A stretch of DNA of 7,202 nt, from NCBI GenBank assembly GCA_013812995.1, contig JACCSL010000756.1, positions 1 to 7,202 on the forward strand. Direction: 5' to 3'. A program made the position numbers and the translations under genes. Positions 1 through 6,354 of this stretch are shown here, piece after piece; within the stretch, counting starts at the first letter, position 1; every line of letters starts with the position of its first letter. The notes under the pieces are model-generated. The model ran no database searches. It saw nothing but the letters and a program-made list of their open reading frames with translations, and had not been told where the DNA came from. The stretch is from Ardenticatenales bacterium (GTDB taxonomy: Bacteria; Chloroflexota; Anaerolineae; Ardenticatenales; Ardenticatenaceae).

Positions 1-783
1 GTGGTACTCGCGGGGGTCGGCGGGGTTGAAGAGGCAACGTGCAGCGATGGCGCGCAAGGTCGTGAGTAGCGGCTCGCTCTCGTCGTGGAGCAGGGCGACA
101 AAGTCTGCGGGGGTTGCGAGGCGCGGGGCAAGGACATGGGCGATGAGTTCCGCCGCCAGGTGGGCAAAGTCTGCCAGCGGGTGACCGTCGCGCGTCATCG
201 CGAAGTCGATGAGCCAGACGAGGTCGCCTGGCCCGACAAGGATGTTTTCCAGGTTCAGGTCGCCGTGGATGGTAGATTGAGTCCCCGTCACCACCGTCTC
301 CAGCAGCGCGGGCACGCGCTCCAGCGGGTCGGGTAGATCGAACCGTCCAAAGCCCGCGACGCTCTCCCGAAGCAGTGTCTCCCGCGTGGCAACCACGCGG
401 GCCCGCTGCCCATTCACGGTGGCACCCTGTGCCCGCCAGCGTAGTCGCAATGTCGGGTGCCCGGCCAGCCGTTGGCCCACGAGCGAGCACTGCCCTCCCA
501 CCCCACGCTCTGCGACCAGCAGGTTGCGCAGCGTGACCACATCGCCCACGGCCAGCCGATGCTGTGCTGGCGGACACTGGCCGTCCAGCACCTCCGCTGT
601 CTCACGCTCACGTGTGGGCTCCAGCACGTAGTGCGAGGGGAGCATCCGGTCATATTCCTGCGCCAGGCGGAAGGTGTAAGGTCGGCGTTGCATCCACCAG
701 CTTGGCCCGAAGATGCGAAAGAGCTTCTCCAGCCAGGCGGGGTCGGGGTCGCGCAGCAATGTTTGCCGCAGGCTCGTCGGCAT
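1..783 (-). CDS. Kinase-like phosphotransferase C-lobe half (partial; split from upstream gene by in-frame TAG)
   Basis: This is the first 261 residues of a frame that leaves the window at its 3' end. It starts with ATG directly after the TAG of the upstream gene, in the same phase. Residues 172-183 carry a Brenner-type catalytic loop, IHGDLNLENILV, with catalytic Asp175 and metal-binding Asn180. LIDFA at 191-195 supplies the DFG-like metal Asp193, followed by the HPLADFAHLAAEL helix seen in aminoglycoside/choline-kinase-type phosphotransferases. No glycine loop or ATP-binding lysine is present; both lie in the C-terminal part of the 784-1932 frame. Residues about 76-141 look like a strand-rich domain inserted ahead of the C-lobe. 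There is no good ribosome binding site before the ATG, so translation, if any, would be by re-initiation. The substrate is unknown. The kinase-like fold is well supported; separate function as a protein is doubtful. Confidence 0.8.
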   Translation of the reverse strand, partial: MPTSLRQTLLRDPDPAWLEKLFRIFGPSWWMQRRPYTFRLAQEYDRMLPSHYVLEPTRERETAEVLDGQCPPAQHRLAVGDVVTLRNLLVAERGVGGQCSLVGQRLAGHPTLRLRWRAQGATVNGQRARVVATRETLLRESVAGFGRFDLPDPLERVPALLETVVTGTQSTIHGDLNLENILVGPGDLVWLIDFAMTRDGHPLADFAHLAAELIAHVLAPRLATPADFVALLHDESEPLLTTLRAIAARCLFNPADPREYH

Positions 784-786
784 CTA
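784..786 (-). other. In-frame amber (TAG) codon between kinase N-lobe and C-lobe
   Basis: Read on the minus strand the sequence is GGC GAG CCG GGA TAG ATG CCG ACG, one continuous phase. The residues before it (ALRYTFIGEPG) look like the hinge of a kinase domain, and those after it continue into the C-lobe half. A single substitution, for example from CAG, GAG, AAG or TGG, would create this stop. The ATG next to it could allow re-initiation, giving two chains. Confidence 0.7.
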
Positions 787-1932
787 TCCCGGCTCGCCGA
801 TGAAGGTATAGCGGAGCGCGGCCCACTCCGGCTGCTCTCGTTCTCGCTGGAAGGGGTTCCACCCCGCGCCAGGAACGACCACGGGCGCATTCTGGATGCG
901 GGCCGTCATCGGTGGCAGGGTGTGCTTGACGAAGGTCTCGTAATTTTCGAATTCCTGCTCGATGGACGAGCGCTCGCCTAGCTTGGCGATGGTGTGGGCA
1001 TCCGCGCGTCCGTCCGCGCGAATGGGCAGGGCCAGAAAGATGCGCGCGCCGGAGTAGCCGGAGCGAAATTCCGCCTTGACAGTGAGCCGGACATAGGCGC
1101 GGAAGAGGGCGCGGAGCAGTGTTGCCTCTCTGGCGGAGAGATCGTAGCCGGGCGGTAGCTCGATGAGGAGATTGTTGTTCGGGGCCGCTGCCAGACTGCT
1201 CACCAGACGAGGCCGCAGCACAAAGGCAACGAAGGGCAGACTCAGCGTGCTGCCGAAAAGCAGCGCCATGATCCCCGCCCACATGGCCTGAGTTTTGGTC
1301 AAGCCCATGAAAGAAAGCACCTGCACGGTCAGCCCTCGACTGAAAATCTCTGCCTCGCGCGCGGGGAGCGCACTGCCTGCCGTGGGAAGCCATTGCAGGG
1401 CCAGGTAGATCGAGAGGCGATGCTGCCCGGCTTGCTGCGGGGTCAGGGTCCAGCGCCAGCTCACGGGTTCACCTAGCATGAGTGTGCGTAGTTGGTCGCC
1501 CTCGGGCGAGTGGGTGAAGGTCACCGCGTCCAGACGGGCCAGCGCGTGCAGGTCGTACCCCTCACGCGGCGTCACCTGGACGGTGTTGGTGAGTGTCTCA
1601 TGGCCCTCGAACTCGGTGGTGATGACGTAGTCTTCGCCCTGTGGGAGCAGGGAGAGGCGCAGCAGGTCGGAGTCGCCCAGCCGCATCTCCGGTGGCCACT
1701 CCAGCTCCACGATGCGCACCTCCGCAACGGGCGTGGCGGTGGGGGCATAGGGAAGTTGCGTGGGTAGCGGGGTGGCTGGCGGCTCTGTGGCGACTGCCTC
1801 CCTTGTAGCGGCTGGCTCGCTTTCTGCCGTAACGACCCTCGTTCCCTCCACAGGTTCTGTTATGGGGGTACTTCCCGCACAGGCGGTAAGCACAAGCGCA
1901 AGCAACACCGCCACAGGAAGCCACCACTTCAT
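784..1932 (-). CDS. Membrane-anchored lipoprotein with sensor-like ectodomain, one TM helix and kinase N-lobe
   Basis: A 382-aa product. I chose the ATG at 1932 rather than the upstream in-frame start because it gives a clean lipoprotein signal peptide, MKWWLPVAVLLALVLTAC, with lipobox LTAC (Cys18), and has a strong GGGAGGAG ribosome site about 7 nt upstream. After the Cys comes a Pro/Thr/Ala-rich linker (20-70), then a strand-rich outer domain (71-207) containing a WRW motif near 159-161. A hydrophobic helix at about 216-239 is followed by Arg-rich LRPR, so the C-terminus should be cytosolic. Residues 289-303 (FRSGYSGARIFLALP) resemble a glycine loop plus strand, Lys317 (TIAKLG) the ATP-binding lysine, and Glu325/Glu327 the helix-C glutamate; YTF at 375-377 sits at the hinge. 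The matching C-lobe is encoded by the next frame downstream. It overlaps the upstream small gene by ATGA. The role is probably envelope sensing coupled to a kinase-like domain, which is inference. Confidence 0.8.
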   Translation of the reverse strand: MKWWLPVAVLLALVLTACAGSTPITEPVEGTRVVTAESEPAATREAVATEPPATPLPTQLPYAPTATPVAEVRIVELEWPPEMRLGDSDLLRLSLLPQGEDYVITTEFEGHETLTNTVQVTPREGYDLHALARLDAVTFTHSPEGDQLRTLMLGEPVSWRWTLTPQQAGQHRLSIYLALQWLPTAGSALPAREAEIFSRGLTVQVLSFMGLTKTQAMWAGIMALLFGSTLSLPFVAFVLRPRLVSSLAAAPNNNLLIELPPGYDLSAREATLLRALFRAYVRLTVKAEFRSGYSGARIFLALPIRADGRADAHTIAKLGERSSIEQEFENYETFVKHTLPPMTARIQNAPVVVPGAGWNPFQREREQPEWAALRYTFIGEPG

Positions 1933-2129
1933 GTGCCCGCTCCTCCCGCTCCAACGCTCCAACGCTGCCACTCCAGAAAGGATTCCGGGGGGACAAACAG
2001 GGTGGGCGCAGGCTGAAATTGCTCTCTCTGGCTGCGCGTGGGGCGCGCCGCATAGGAGAGCGCCGCCAGGGCAAAGAGGATCAGGGCCACGCCAACGAGG
2101 GCCAGGGCCTTACGAAGAGATGGGCGCAT
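1929..2129 (-). CDS. Small single-helix membrane protein
   Basis: A 66-aa product that I do not recognise. The N-terminus is basic (MRPSLRK), followed by a hydrophobic helix at about residues 8-28 and a polar tail with a Pro-rich stretch (QPAPTLFVPP) and a Gly/Ala-rich end. The stop TGA overlaps the ATG of the downstream lipoprotein (ATGA), so the two are almost certainly co-translated, which is the main evidence that it is real. The ATG at 2129 was chosen because the residues then begin with a standard positive-inside N-terminus; a TTG at 2192 would add 21 residues without a ribosome site. The ribosome site of the chosen ATG is itself weak. It may be an accessory subunit of the lipoprotein/kinase, judged only from linkage. 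Confidence 0.6.
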   Translation of the reverse strand: MRPSLRKALALVGVALILFALAALSYAARPTRSQREQFQPAPTLFVPPESFLEWQRWSVGAGGAGT

Positions 2130-2152
2130 GGGCCAAGTATGAGTCAGGAAGA

Positions 2153-2166
2153 GCAAAAGGCAAAAG
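2153..2166. repeat. Heptanucleotide tandem repeat GCAAAAG x2
   Basis: Two perfect adjacent copies of GCAAAAG lie just upstream of the small membrane protein start. A second heptamer repeat with a similar A-run lies at 2290-2310, on the other side of the gap. Confidence 0.6.
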
Positions 2167-2210
2167 GTGTCTGACGGCCAGTTTTCCAGCAAGGTGGCGC
2201 GGTGCGTGTA

Positions 2211-2246
2211 ATGCCATCAACTCCCCTGCCGCGCCGTTGATGGCGT
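2211..2246. repeat. Inverted repeat (9-bp perfect stem, 14-nt loop)
   Basis: GCCATCAAC at 2213-2221 is the exact reverse complement of GTTGATGGC at 2236-2244. With one G-U wobble the stem extends to 2211/2246. No T-run follows on either strand, so it is not a clear intrinsic terminator. It lies between the exporter stop and the small membrane protein start, where it could be a hairpin in the mRNA or an operator. Confidence 0.5.
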
Positions 2247-2255
2247 AGTGGCGTG

Positions 2256-2273
2256 TCAAGAGTGATTTCTTGA
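2256..2273. repeat. Short inverted repeat TCAAGA-N6-TCTTGA
   Basis: Two 6-bp arms (2256-2261 and 2268-2273) are separated by 6 nt. The size fits a half-turn operator or weak hairpin. It partly overlaps a TTGACA hexamer on the minus strand, but no matching -10 element was found. Confidence 0.3.
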
Positions 2274-2289
2274 GTTTAGAGGCTTATCC

Positions 2290-2310
2290 GTTTACGTTTT
2301 ACGTTTTACG
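2290..2310. repeat. Heptanucleotide tandem repeat TTTTACG (2 perfect + 1 imperfect copies)
   Basis: The units are GTTTACG (2290-2296), TTTTACG (2297-2303) and TTTTACG (2304-2310). The array encodes the last residues (KRKT) and the TAA stop of the exporter on the minus strand, so the repeat spans a gene end. Confidence 0.75.
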
Positions 2311-3551
2311 ACATCTTCCTCGATTACCGCCGGTAACACTTTCAGTCCCCGGATAGGCGAGAAGAAAAGCCAGAGGAACGCCGACGAGAGCCCAAGCCCC
2401 GCCACGAGCAGCACTGGCCGCAGTCCGAAGAGCGTCGCCAGCCCTCCCGCAACCAGTGAGCCAATCGGCAACATGCCTCCCACCAGAAACGTCTGACTGG
2501 CGTTCACCCGTCCCAACATATCGTCCGGCGTGACGCTTTGAGAGAGGCTTGATGCGACAATGTTGTTCGTCGTATTTCCCACGCCAAAGAGCACCGCCCC
2601 AAAAGCGATCATCACAAAGGCAAGCAGTGGCCCGCCGCTGGCGAGCGGCACGAACAGCCAGCCTAGCCCAATGAGCAGGCTAGACACCACCATCGCGGGA
2701 CCTGGACCGACGCGCTGCGTGGCGCGCGGTGCCAAAAGCGTCGCCGTGAGGCCACTCAGACTTCCGACGGCGTAGACCAGGCCGATGGCAGCAGGGGGCA
2801 GCTGAAGCTCGCGCGTCAGGTAGAGGATGAGCAGCGCATCGTACATGCCACCGCAGAATTCCCGTGTCGCGGATTCCGCCACCATTGGGCGCAGGAGCGG
2901 GTGGCGCAGCACTAGATGTAAGCCCTCGCGGGCGGCCTTCCAGACGGGCGGGTGCTCGTCGGCTGGCGGTGGCGCAGACTCGGGGGTGCGGATGGCCCCC
3001 AGAAAAAGAGCGGAGAGCAGGAAGGAGAAGGCATCCACGACAATCGCAACCGGGGCGGTGAGGAGTTGTACCAGGCTACCCGCCAGCGCCGGACCCGCGA
3101 TGTCTGACAGCGCGGTGCTCAGCGCGAGGCGACTGTTACCCTCCACCAGTTGCTCGCGCCGGAGCAGAGAGGGCAGCAGTGCCTCCTCCGCGACATTGAA
3201 GAGCAGGCTGAACGTTCCGCTCAGGAGCGTCACGAGGTAGAGCTGCTCTATTCGCAACTGGCCAAGCAGCGCGGCCACCGGAATCGTCGCGAGCAGCAGC
3301 GCCCGCCCAATGTCGGCCCCGATGAGCAGCGGGCGGCGATGCAGCCGATCCACCCAGACGCCGACCACCGGCGCGATGAGCAGGTTGGGCAGGGTGGCGA
3401 GCGCGGCGAGGAGTCCCATCTGGGCGGGGGAGGCATTGAGTTGCTCCACGGCCACCAGGGCGAGCGCCAGAAAGGTAATCTGCGAGCCAAAAAGTGAGAT
3501 TGTTTGCCCAATCCAGAGTTTTAAAAAGTCCGCATGTTTCCAGAGAGACAT
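2292..3551 (-). CDS. MFS exporter (EntS/TMS5-like major facilitator)
   Basis: A 419-aa integral membrane protein of usual MFS length, with a hydrophobic pattern that fits 12 helices in two halves. The N-terminus (LWKHADFLKLWIGQTISLFG) is typical of the MFS_3/enterobactin-exporter-like group. The signature motif A between helices 2 and 3 is visible at residues 64-73 (GVWVDRLHRR), and a long acidic/polar central loop (about 193-206) links the halves. Such proteins use the proton gradient to export drugs or small metabolites; the substrate cannot be read from the sequence. The ATG at 3551 is preceded by a modest AAAGGG about 11 nt upstream. The gene stands alone, divergent from the DUF4349-like lipoprotein. 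Its last codons and stop lie in a heptamer repeat. Confidence 0.92.
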   Translation of the reverse strand: MSLWKHADFLKLWIGQTISLFGSQITFLALALVAVEQLNASPAQMGLLAALATLPNLLIAPVVGVWVDRLHRRPLLIGADIGRALLLATIPVAALLGQLRIEQLYLVTLLSGTFSLLFNVAEEALLPSLLRREQLVEGNSRLALSTALSDIAGPALAGSLVQLLTAPVAIVVDAFSFLLSALFLGAIRTPESAPPPADEHPPVWKAAREGLHLVLRHPLLRPMVAESATREFCGGMYDALLILYLTRELQLPPAAIGLVYAVGSLSGLTATLLAPRATQRVGPGPAMVVSSLLIGLGWLFVPLASGGPLLAFVMIAFGAVLFGVGNTTNNIVASSLSQSVTPDDMLGRVNASQTFLVGGMLPIGSLVAGGLATLFGLRPVLLVAGLGLSSAFLWLFFSPIRGLKVLPAVIEEDVVKRKT

Positions 3552-3656
3552 TTTTTTGTTATCCCTTTGTTAGAAGTTTATCAAGCTCTCCCCACCCGCC
3601 TGGCGTATAGTGAGCCCATCAAAAGTCCATGAGGCAGGCGAGAAGAGGAGAGAAAC

Positions 3657-4385
3657 ATGAGCCGATTATCAAGGGTGGGTTGGGCGGTTATGGCGTTGCT
3701 GGGAATGCTGCTGATGACCGGGTGCGGGGGAACGGGCGAGCCATCGCTCATCGCGGCCCAGCCCCAGGAGGGCGGCGCACCGTCGCACGAGTTGGAGGTC
3801 ATTCAGTCGATCTGGATAGAGTTGGAAGTCAAAGATCTGAATGCCGCCATCGGGCGGGGCAATGATTTCGCCGTGCTGCATGGCGGTTTTCAACAGGATG
3901 CCAGCCTCTCGACCGAAGGACAGGTGACGCGCGCCGTGCTGATCTACAGCATTCCTACCAAAGAGGTCGAGCTCGCGCGGCGCGCGTTTCTGGGCCTGGG
4001 CCGGGTTCTGGATGAGAGCATCGCCAACCAGGTGGTTCCTGTTGGGTCCGGGGGCGGACAGAGCTTTTCCACCATCACCGTGGTGCTGCACAGCCCTGCG
4101 TCGCCGACCCTGACTCTGCCCACTTTGCCCTCCACCTCCACCTTGCGTCCGGCGCGCACCTTCCAGAATGCCTTCGGCGTCTTCTCGACCCTGGCGCTGG
4201 CGCTTCTGGATATCGTGATCTGGCTGGTGGTGGTGGTTGGTCCCTTCGCCCTGGTAGGATACGGAATCCACGCGCTCCTGCGCCGCTACCAGTTTCGGGA
4301 CGGACATCTGGTTCGCCGGGAGTTGCCTGTTGCCCCTCCCAGCGCGCAGCCCGTGATTAGTTCATCGACAGAGACACGGGAATAA
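3657..4385 (+). CDS. DUF4349-like lipoprotein, short form
   Basis: A 242-aa product. The ATG at 3657 follows a GAGGAG ribosome site at 3645-3650. The signal peptide ends in lipobox LMTGC (Cys23). Residues about 44-128 fit the start of DUF4349: a strand with LEVKDLNAAI, then HGGF, a TRAVLIYSIPTKEVE segment, and a GLGRVLDESIANQVV segment. The following STITVVL strand (138-144) is also typical. The long coiled-coil hairpin usual in this family is missing and replaced by a short GSGGG loop. A transmembrane helix lies at about 176-206, followed by a basic cytosolic tail (LLRRYQFRDGHLVRR). The function of the family is not established. It converges on the phosphatase gene with a 3-bp gap and no terminator hairpin between them. 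Confidence 0.85.
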   Translation: MSRLSRVGWAVMALLGMLLMTGCGGTGEPSLIAAQPQEGGAPSHELEVIQSIWIELEVKDLNAAIGRGNDFAVLHGGFQQDASLSTEGQVTRAVLIYSIPTKEVELARRAFLGLGRVLDESIANQVVPVGSGGGQSFSTITVVLHSPASPTLTLPTLPSTSTLRPARTFQNAFGVFSTLALALLDIVIWLVVVVGPFALVGYGIHALLRRYQFRDGHLVRRELPVAPPSAQPVISSSTETRE

Positions 4386-4388
4386 CTC

Positions 4389-5051
4389 TTACGTCGGGAT
4401 TGAGCCCATCAGGTGCGATACATCGTTCACGCTCAGAATTTCCGCCTCGACGGGCGGGTAGAGAGGCCAGTTAGGTCGCTCCTTCGCGGGGTCCGGTGCG
4501 AAGCGCACATGGGAGATAGCACAATTCTCGAGCTCGAACCATCGGGGCGTGCTGGAGTCAATTCTTAAAATCGCGTGCAGGAGGTAATTGGCAAACCCCC
4601 CATGCGTGACGAGGACTACCCGGTCCTTGGGGCCAAAGTGCTCTCTGAATGCCTGGAGCATGGTATGACAGCGCCCGCAGAAGGACTCGTAGCTATCTCC
4701 ACCATGCATCCACCCGTCGGCTGTTATCACATCAGGGAACGTTGCAAGGGGAAACCGCTCTTGCAGCACCTCTCGCGCAAGTCCTTGATGCGTGGTGCTG
4801 AAGCCCTCACGCACATCGTGCCAGACCTCAATGGGCCGCACCGTCGTGGCTTCCGCTCTCTTCGAGGCCGTTGTCAGGGCGCGGATCAGCGGGCTGCTCA
4901 CAATGTGCGTAATATTTTCGGACGCCAGCCGCTCGGCCACGCGCTGCGCCTGCCACTCGCCCAGCGAAGAGAGCGGGCTGTCGGGATCGTTGTAGTGTTC
5001 TGGCTCGCATTGGCCCAGGCACTCCCCATGACGGACAATGAATAGATGCAA
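4389..5051 (-). CDS. Histidine phosphatase family protein (phosphoglycerate-mutase-like)
   Basis: A 220-aa product with the complete active site of the branch-1 histidine phosphatases: RHGE at 7-10 (phospho-acceptor His8), SSPLIRALTTA with Arg57, the REGF acid Glu82, and VTHGG with His150. The family removes phosphate from small molecules or proteins through a phosphohistidine intermediate; bacterial members of this size include PhoE/GpmB-like phosphatases, and the substrate here is unknown. I place the start at TTG (5051), because a longer in-frame extension only reads through ychF in another phase, while the RHG motif requires a start here. An AGGGGGG ribosome site lies 5 nt upstream. It begins 10 nt after the ychF stop, so the two form an operon. 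Confidence 0.9.
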   Translation of the reverse strand: MHLFIVRHGECLGQCEPEHYNDPDSPLSSLGEWQAQRVAERLASENITHIVSSPLIRALTTASKRAEATTVRPIEVWHDVREGFSTTHQGLAREVLQERFPLATFPDVITADGWMHGGDSYESFCGRCHTMLQAFREHFGPKDRVVLVTHGGFANYLLHAILRIDSSTPRWFELENCAISHVRFAPDPAKERPNWPLYPPVEAEILSVNDVSHLMGSIPT

Positions 5052-5056
5052 GATAG

Positions 5057-5063
5057 CCCCCCT
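5057..5063 (-). promoter_or_regulatory. Ribosome binding site fixing the TTG start of the phosphatase
   Basis: AGGGGGG on the minus strand overlaps the ychF stop codon (TAGGGGGG) and sits 5 nt before the TTG at 5051. It supports a non-ATG start and translational coupling to ychF. Confidence 0.7.
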
Positions 5064-6168
5064 AGACGTTGAAGAGGAAGTGCATGATGTCGCCATCCTG
5101 AACCACGTACTCTTTGCCCTCGGAGCGCATCTTCCCGGCAGCGCGGATGGCGACCTCCGTCTTGTGCGCGGCGAGGTCGGCCAGGGAGTAGGTCTCGGCA
5201 CGGATAAAGCCCCGCTCGAAATCCGTGTGGATGACAGCGGCGGCCTGCGGGGCCTTCGTCTGCGCGGGAATTGTCCAGGCGCGGATTTCCTTCGGCCCCG
5301 CCGTGAAGAACGAATAGAGCCCCAGCAACTTGTACGCGGCGTGCGCCAGCTTGGAGAGCCCGGATTCATCCAATCCCATTTCCTGGAGGAAGGCTTCCTT
5401 TTCCTCCGCTGTCTCCAATGCCGCAATCTCAGACTCAATGGCACCAGAGATCACCACCATCGCCGCGCCTTGCTCCTCGACCCAGGCTTGCAGCTTTGCC
5501 ACGTACGGGTTGCTCGCGCCCGTGGGGTCGCTCTCGTCCACGTTAGCAACATAGAGCATGGGCTTCGTGGTAATGAAGCCCAGCGACTTCGCGAGCCGCT
5601 GCGCCGAGGCGTCCATGCCATCCAGTGCCACGCGCGCGGGCTTGCCCTCCTGGAGAACCGCCATGATCGGCTCCAGAATCGCCATGCGCTTCGCCGACTC
5701 CGGATCCTTGGCCATCGCCGTGCGCTGGTTGCGCTCGATCTGCTTCTCCGCGCTCTCCAGGTCGGCCAGCGCCAGCTCCAGGTTGATGATCTCCGCGTCG
5801 CGGAGCGGGTCTACCGAGCCACTGACATGGACCACATCCTCGCTCTCGAAGCAGCGCACCACATGGAGAATCGCATCGACCTGGCGAATATGGCCCAGGA
5901 ACTGGTTGCCCAGCCCCTCGCCCTGCGAGGCCCCCTTGACCAGCCCTGCGATGTCCACGATCTCCAGCGCGGCGGGAATGACCTTCTGCGTCTTGATATA
6001 ACTCTCGATAGTCTTCAGCCGCTCATCGGGCACAGGCACGATGCCCGTGTTGGGCTCGATGGTACAGAAGGGATAGTTCGCGCTCTCCGCTCCGGCAGCG
6101 GTCAGCGCATTGAAAATCGTCGATTTGCCCACGTTCGGCAGGCCCACGATACCAGCAGATACACTCAT
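5062..6168 (-). CDS. ychF: Redox-regulated ATPase YchF (Obg-like ATPase, OLA1 family)
   Basis: A 368-aa product, close to the family's usual length (about 363). The P-loop GLPNVGKST is at 9-17, the G2 region FCTIEPNTG at 34-42, and the G3 motif DIAGLVKGAS at 72-81. The G4 position reads NVDE (209-212) in place of NKxD, the family's normal change that lets it bind ATP rather than GTP. A helical domain lies between G3 and G4. The C-terminal TGS domain (about 285-367) carries FFTAGPKEIRAW, DFERGFIRAE and YVVQDGDIMHF. YchF is a cytosolic ATPase that associates with ribosomes and responds to oxidative stress. The ATG at 6168 gives the expected N-terminus; its ribosome site (GAAGAG) is moderate. 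It is the first gene of an operon with the phosphatase downstream. Confidence 0.97.
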   Translation of the reverse strand: MSVSAGIVGLPNVGKSTIFNALTAAGAESANYPFCTIEPNTGIVPVPDERLKTIESYIKTQKVIPAALEIVDIAGLVKGASQGEGLGNQFLGHIRQVDAILHVVRCFESEDVVHVSGSVDPLRDAEIINLELALADLESAEKQIERNQRTAMAKDPESAKRMAILEPIMAVLQEGKPARVALDGMDASAQRLAKSLGFITTKPMLYVANVDESDPTGASNPYVAKLQAWVEEQGAAMVVISGAIESEIAALETAEEKEAFLQEMGLDESGLSKLAHAAYKLLGLYSFFTAGPKEIRAWTIPAQTKAPQAAAVIHTDFERGFIRAETYSLADLAAHKTEVAIRAAGKMRSEGKEYVVQDGDIMHFLFNV

Positions 6169-6228
6169 AGTCGCTCTTCATTTCTTTTTCTGAGGGCGGT
6201 CGCCTCAATCCAACAGCAGCAGCCGAAC

Positions 6229-6257
6229 AGATTAGCACAGGGCGAGGGGCGTGTAAA
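6229..6257 (-). promoter_or_regulatory. Candidate sigma-70-type promoter for ychF
   Basis: On the minus strand, -35 TTTACA (6257-6252, 5 of 6 to consensus) is separated by 17 nt from -10 TAATCT (6234-6229, keeping the TAnnnT core). Transcription would begin near 6222, leaving a leader of about 53 nt before the ychF ATG. Confidence 0.4.
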
Positions 6258-6294
6258 AGAGGAAGGGATTTTCAACTCTTCTTCTCAGATTCCG

Positions 6295-6323
6295 TTGTTA
6301 CAGGGAAAAGGCCGTGATAAAAT
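6295..6323 (+). promoter_or_regulatory. Candidate extended -10 promoter for the membrane protein/nuclease operon
   Basis: -35 TTGTTA (6295-6300) is 17 nt from -10 TAAAAT (6318-6323, 5 of 6), which is preceded by TGA, forming an extended -10 (TGnTAAAAT). Transcription would start near 6330-6331. That makes the in-frame ATG at 6322 unusable and points to the ATG at 6355. Confidence 0.55.
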
Positions 6324-6354
6324 GGGAACCAGGAGTAAGACGGAGCGGAAAAAG

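Noticed and set aside
1933..1971. Upstream start for the lipoprotein gene
   Set aside because: It would put 13 polar residues before a perfect signal peptide and lacks the ribosome site seen before 1932.
2254..2259. TTGACA hexamer on the minus strand as a -35 element
   Set aside because: No TATAAT-like hexamer occurs 15-19 nt downstream; the sequence there is GC-rich.
3556..3584. TTGATA-17-TAACAA as a promoter for the exporter
   Set aside because: The -10 would end 4 nt before the ATG and overlap the ribosome site, making a leaderless transcript that the Shine-Dalgarno-like sequence argues against.
3606..3611. TATAGT as -10 of the DUF4349-like gene
   Set aside because: No acceptable -35 hexamer at 15-19 nt spacing and no extended -10, so it may be chance.
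4386..4388. Terminator between the convergent DUF4349-like and phosphatase genes
   Set aside because: Only 3 bp separate the stops, and no hairpin with a T-run was seen in the adjoining gene ends.
5052..5444. N-terminal extension of the phosphatase frame into ychF
   Set aside because: The extension is Arg/Ser/Pro-rich out-of-phase sequence of ychF; the RHGE motif must lie near the N-terminus.
5533..5544. NVDE in YchF in place of the GTPase NKxD motif as a defect
   Set aside because: This change is normal for YchF/OLA1 proteins and underlies their ATP preference.
5038..6321. Long plus-strand open frame through ychF joined to the membrane protein
   Set aside because: It is the antisense of the unmistakable ychF gene; only the part after about 6355 has coherent hydrophobic segments and a ribosome site.
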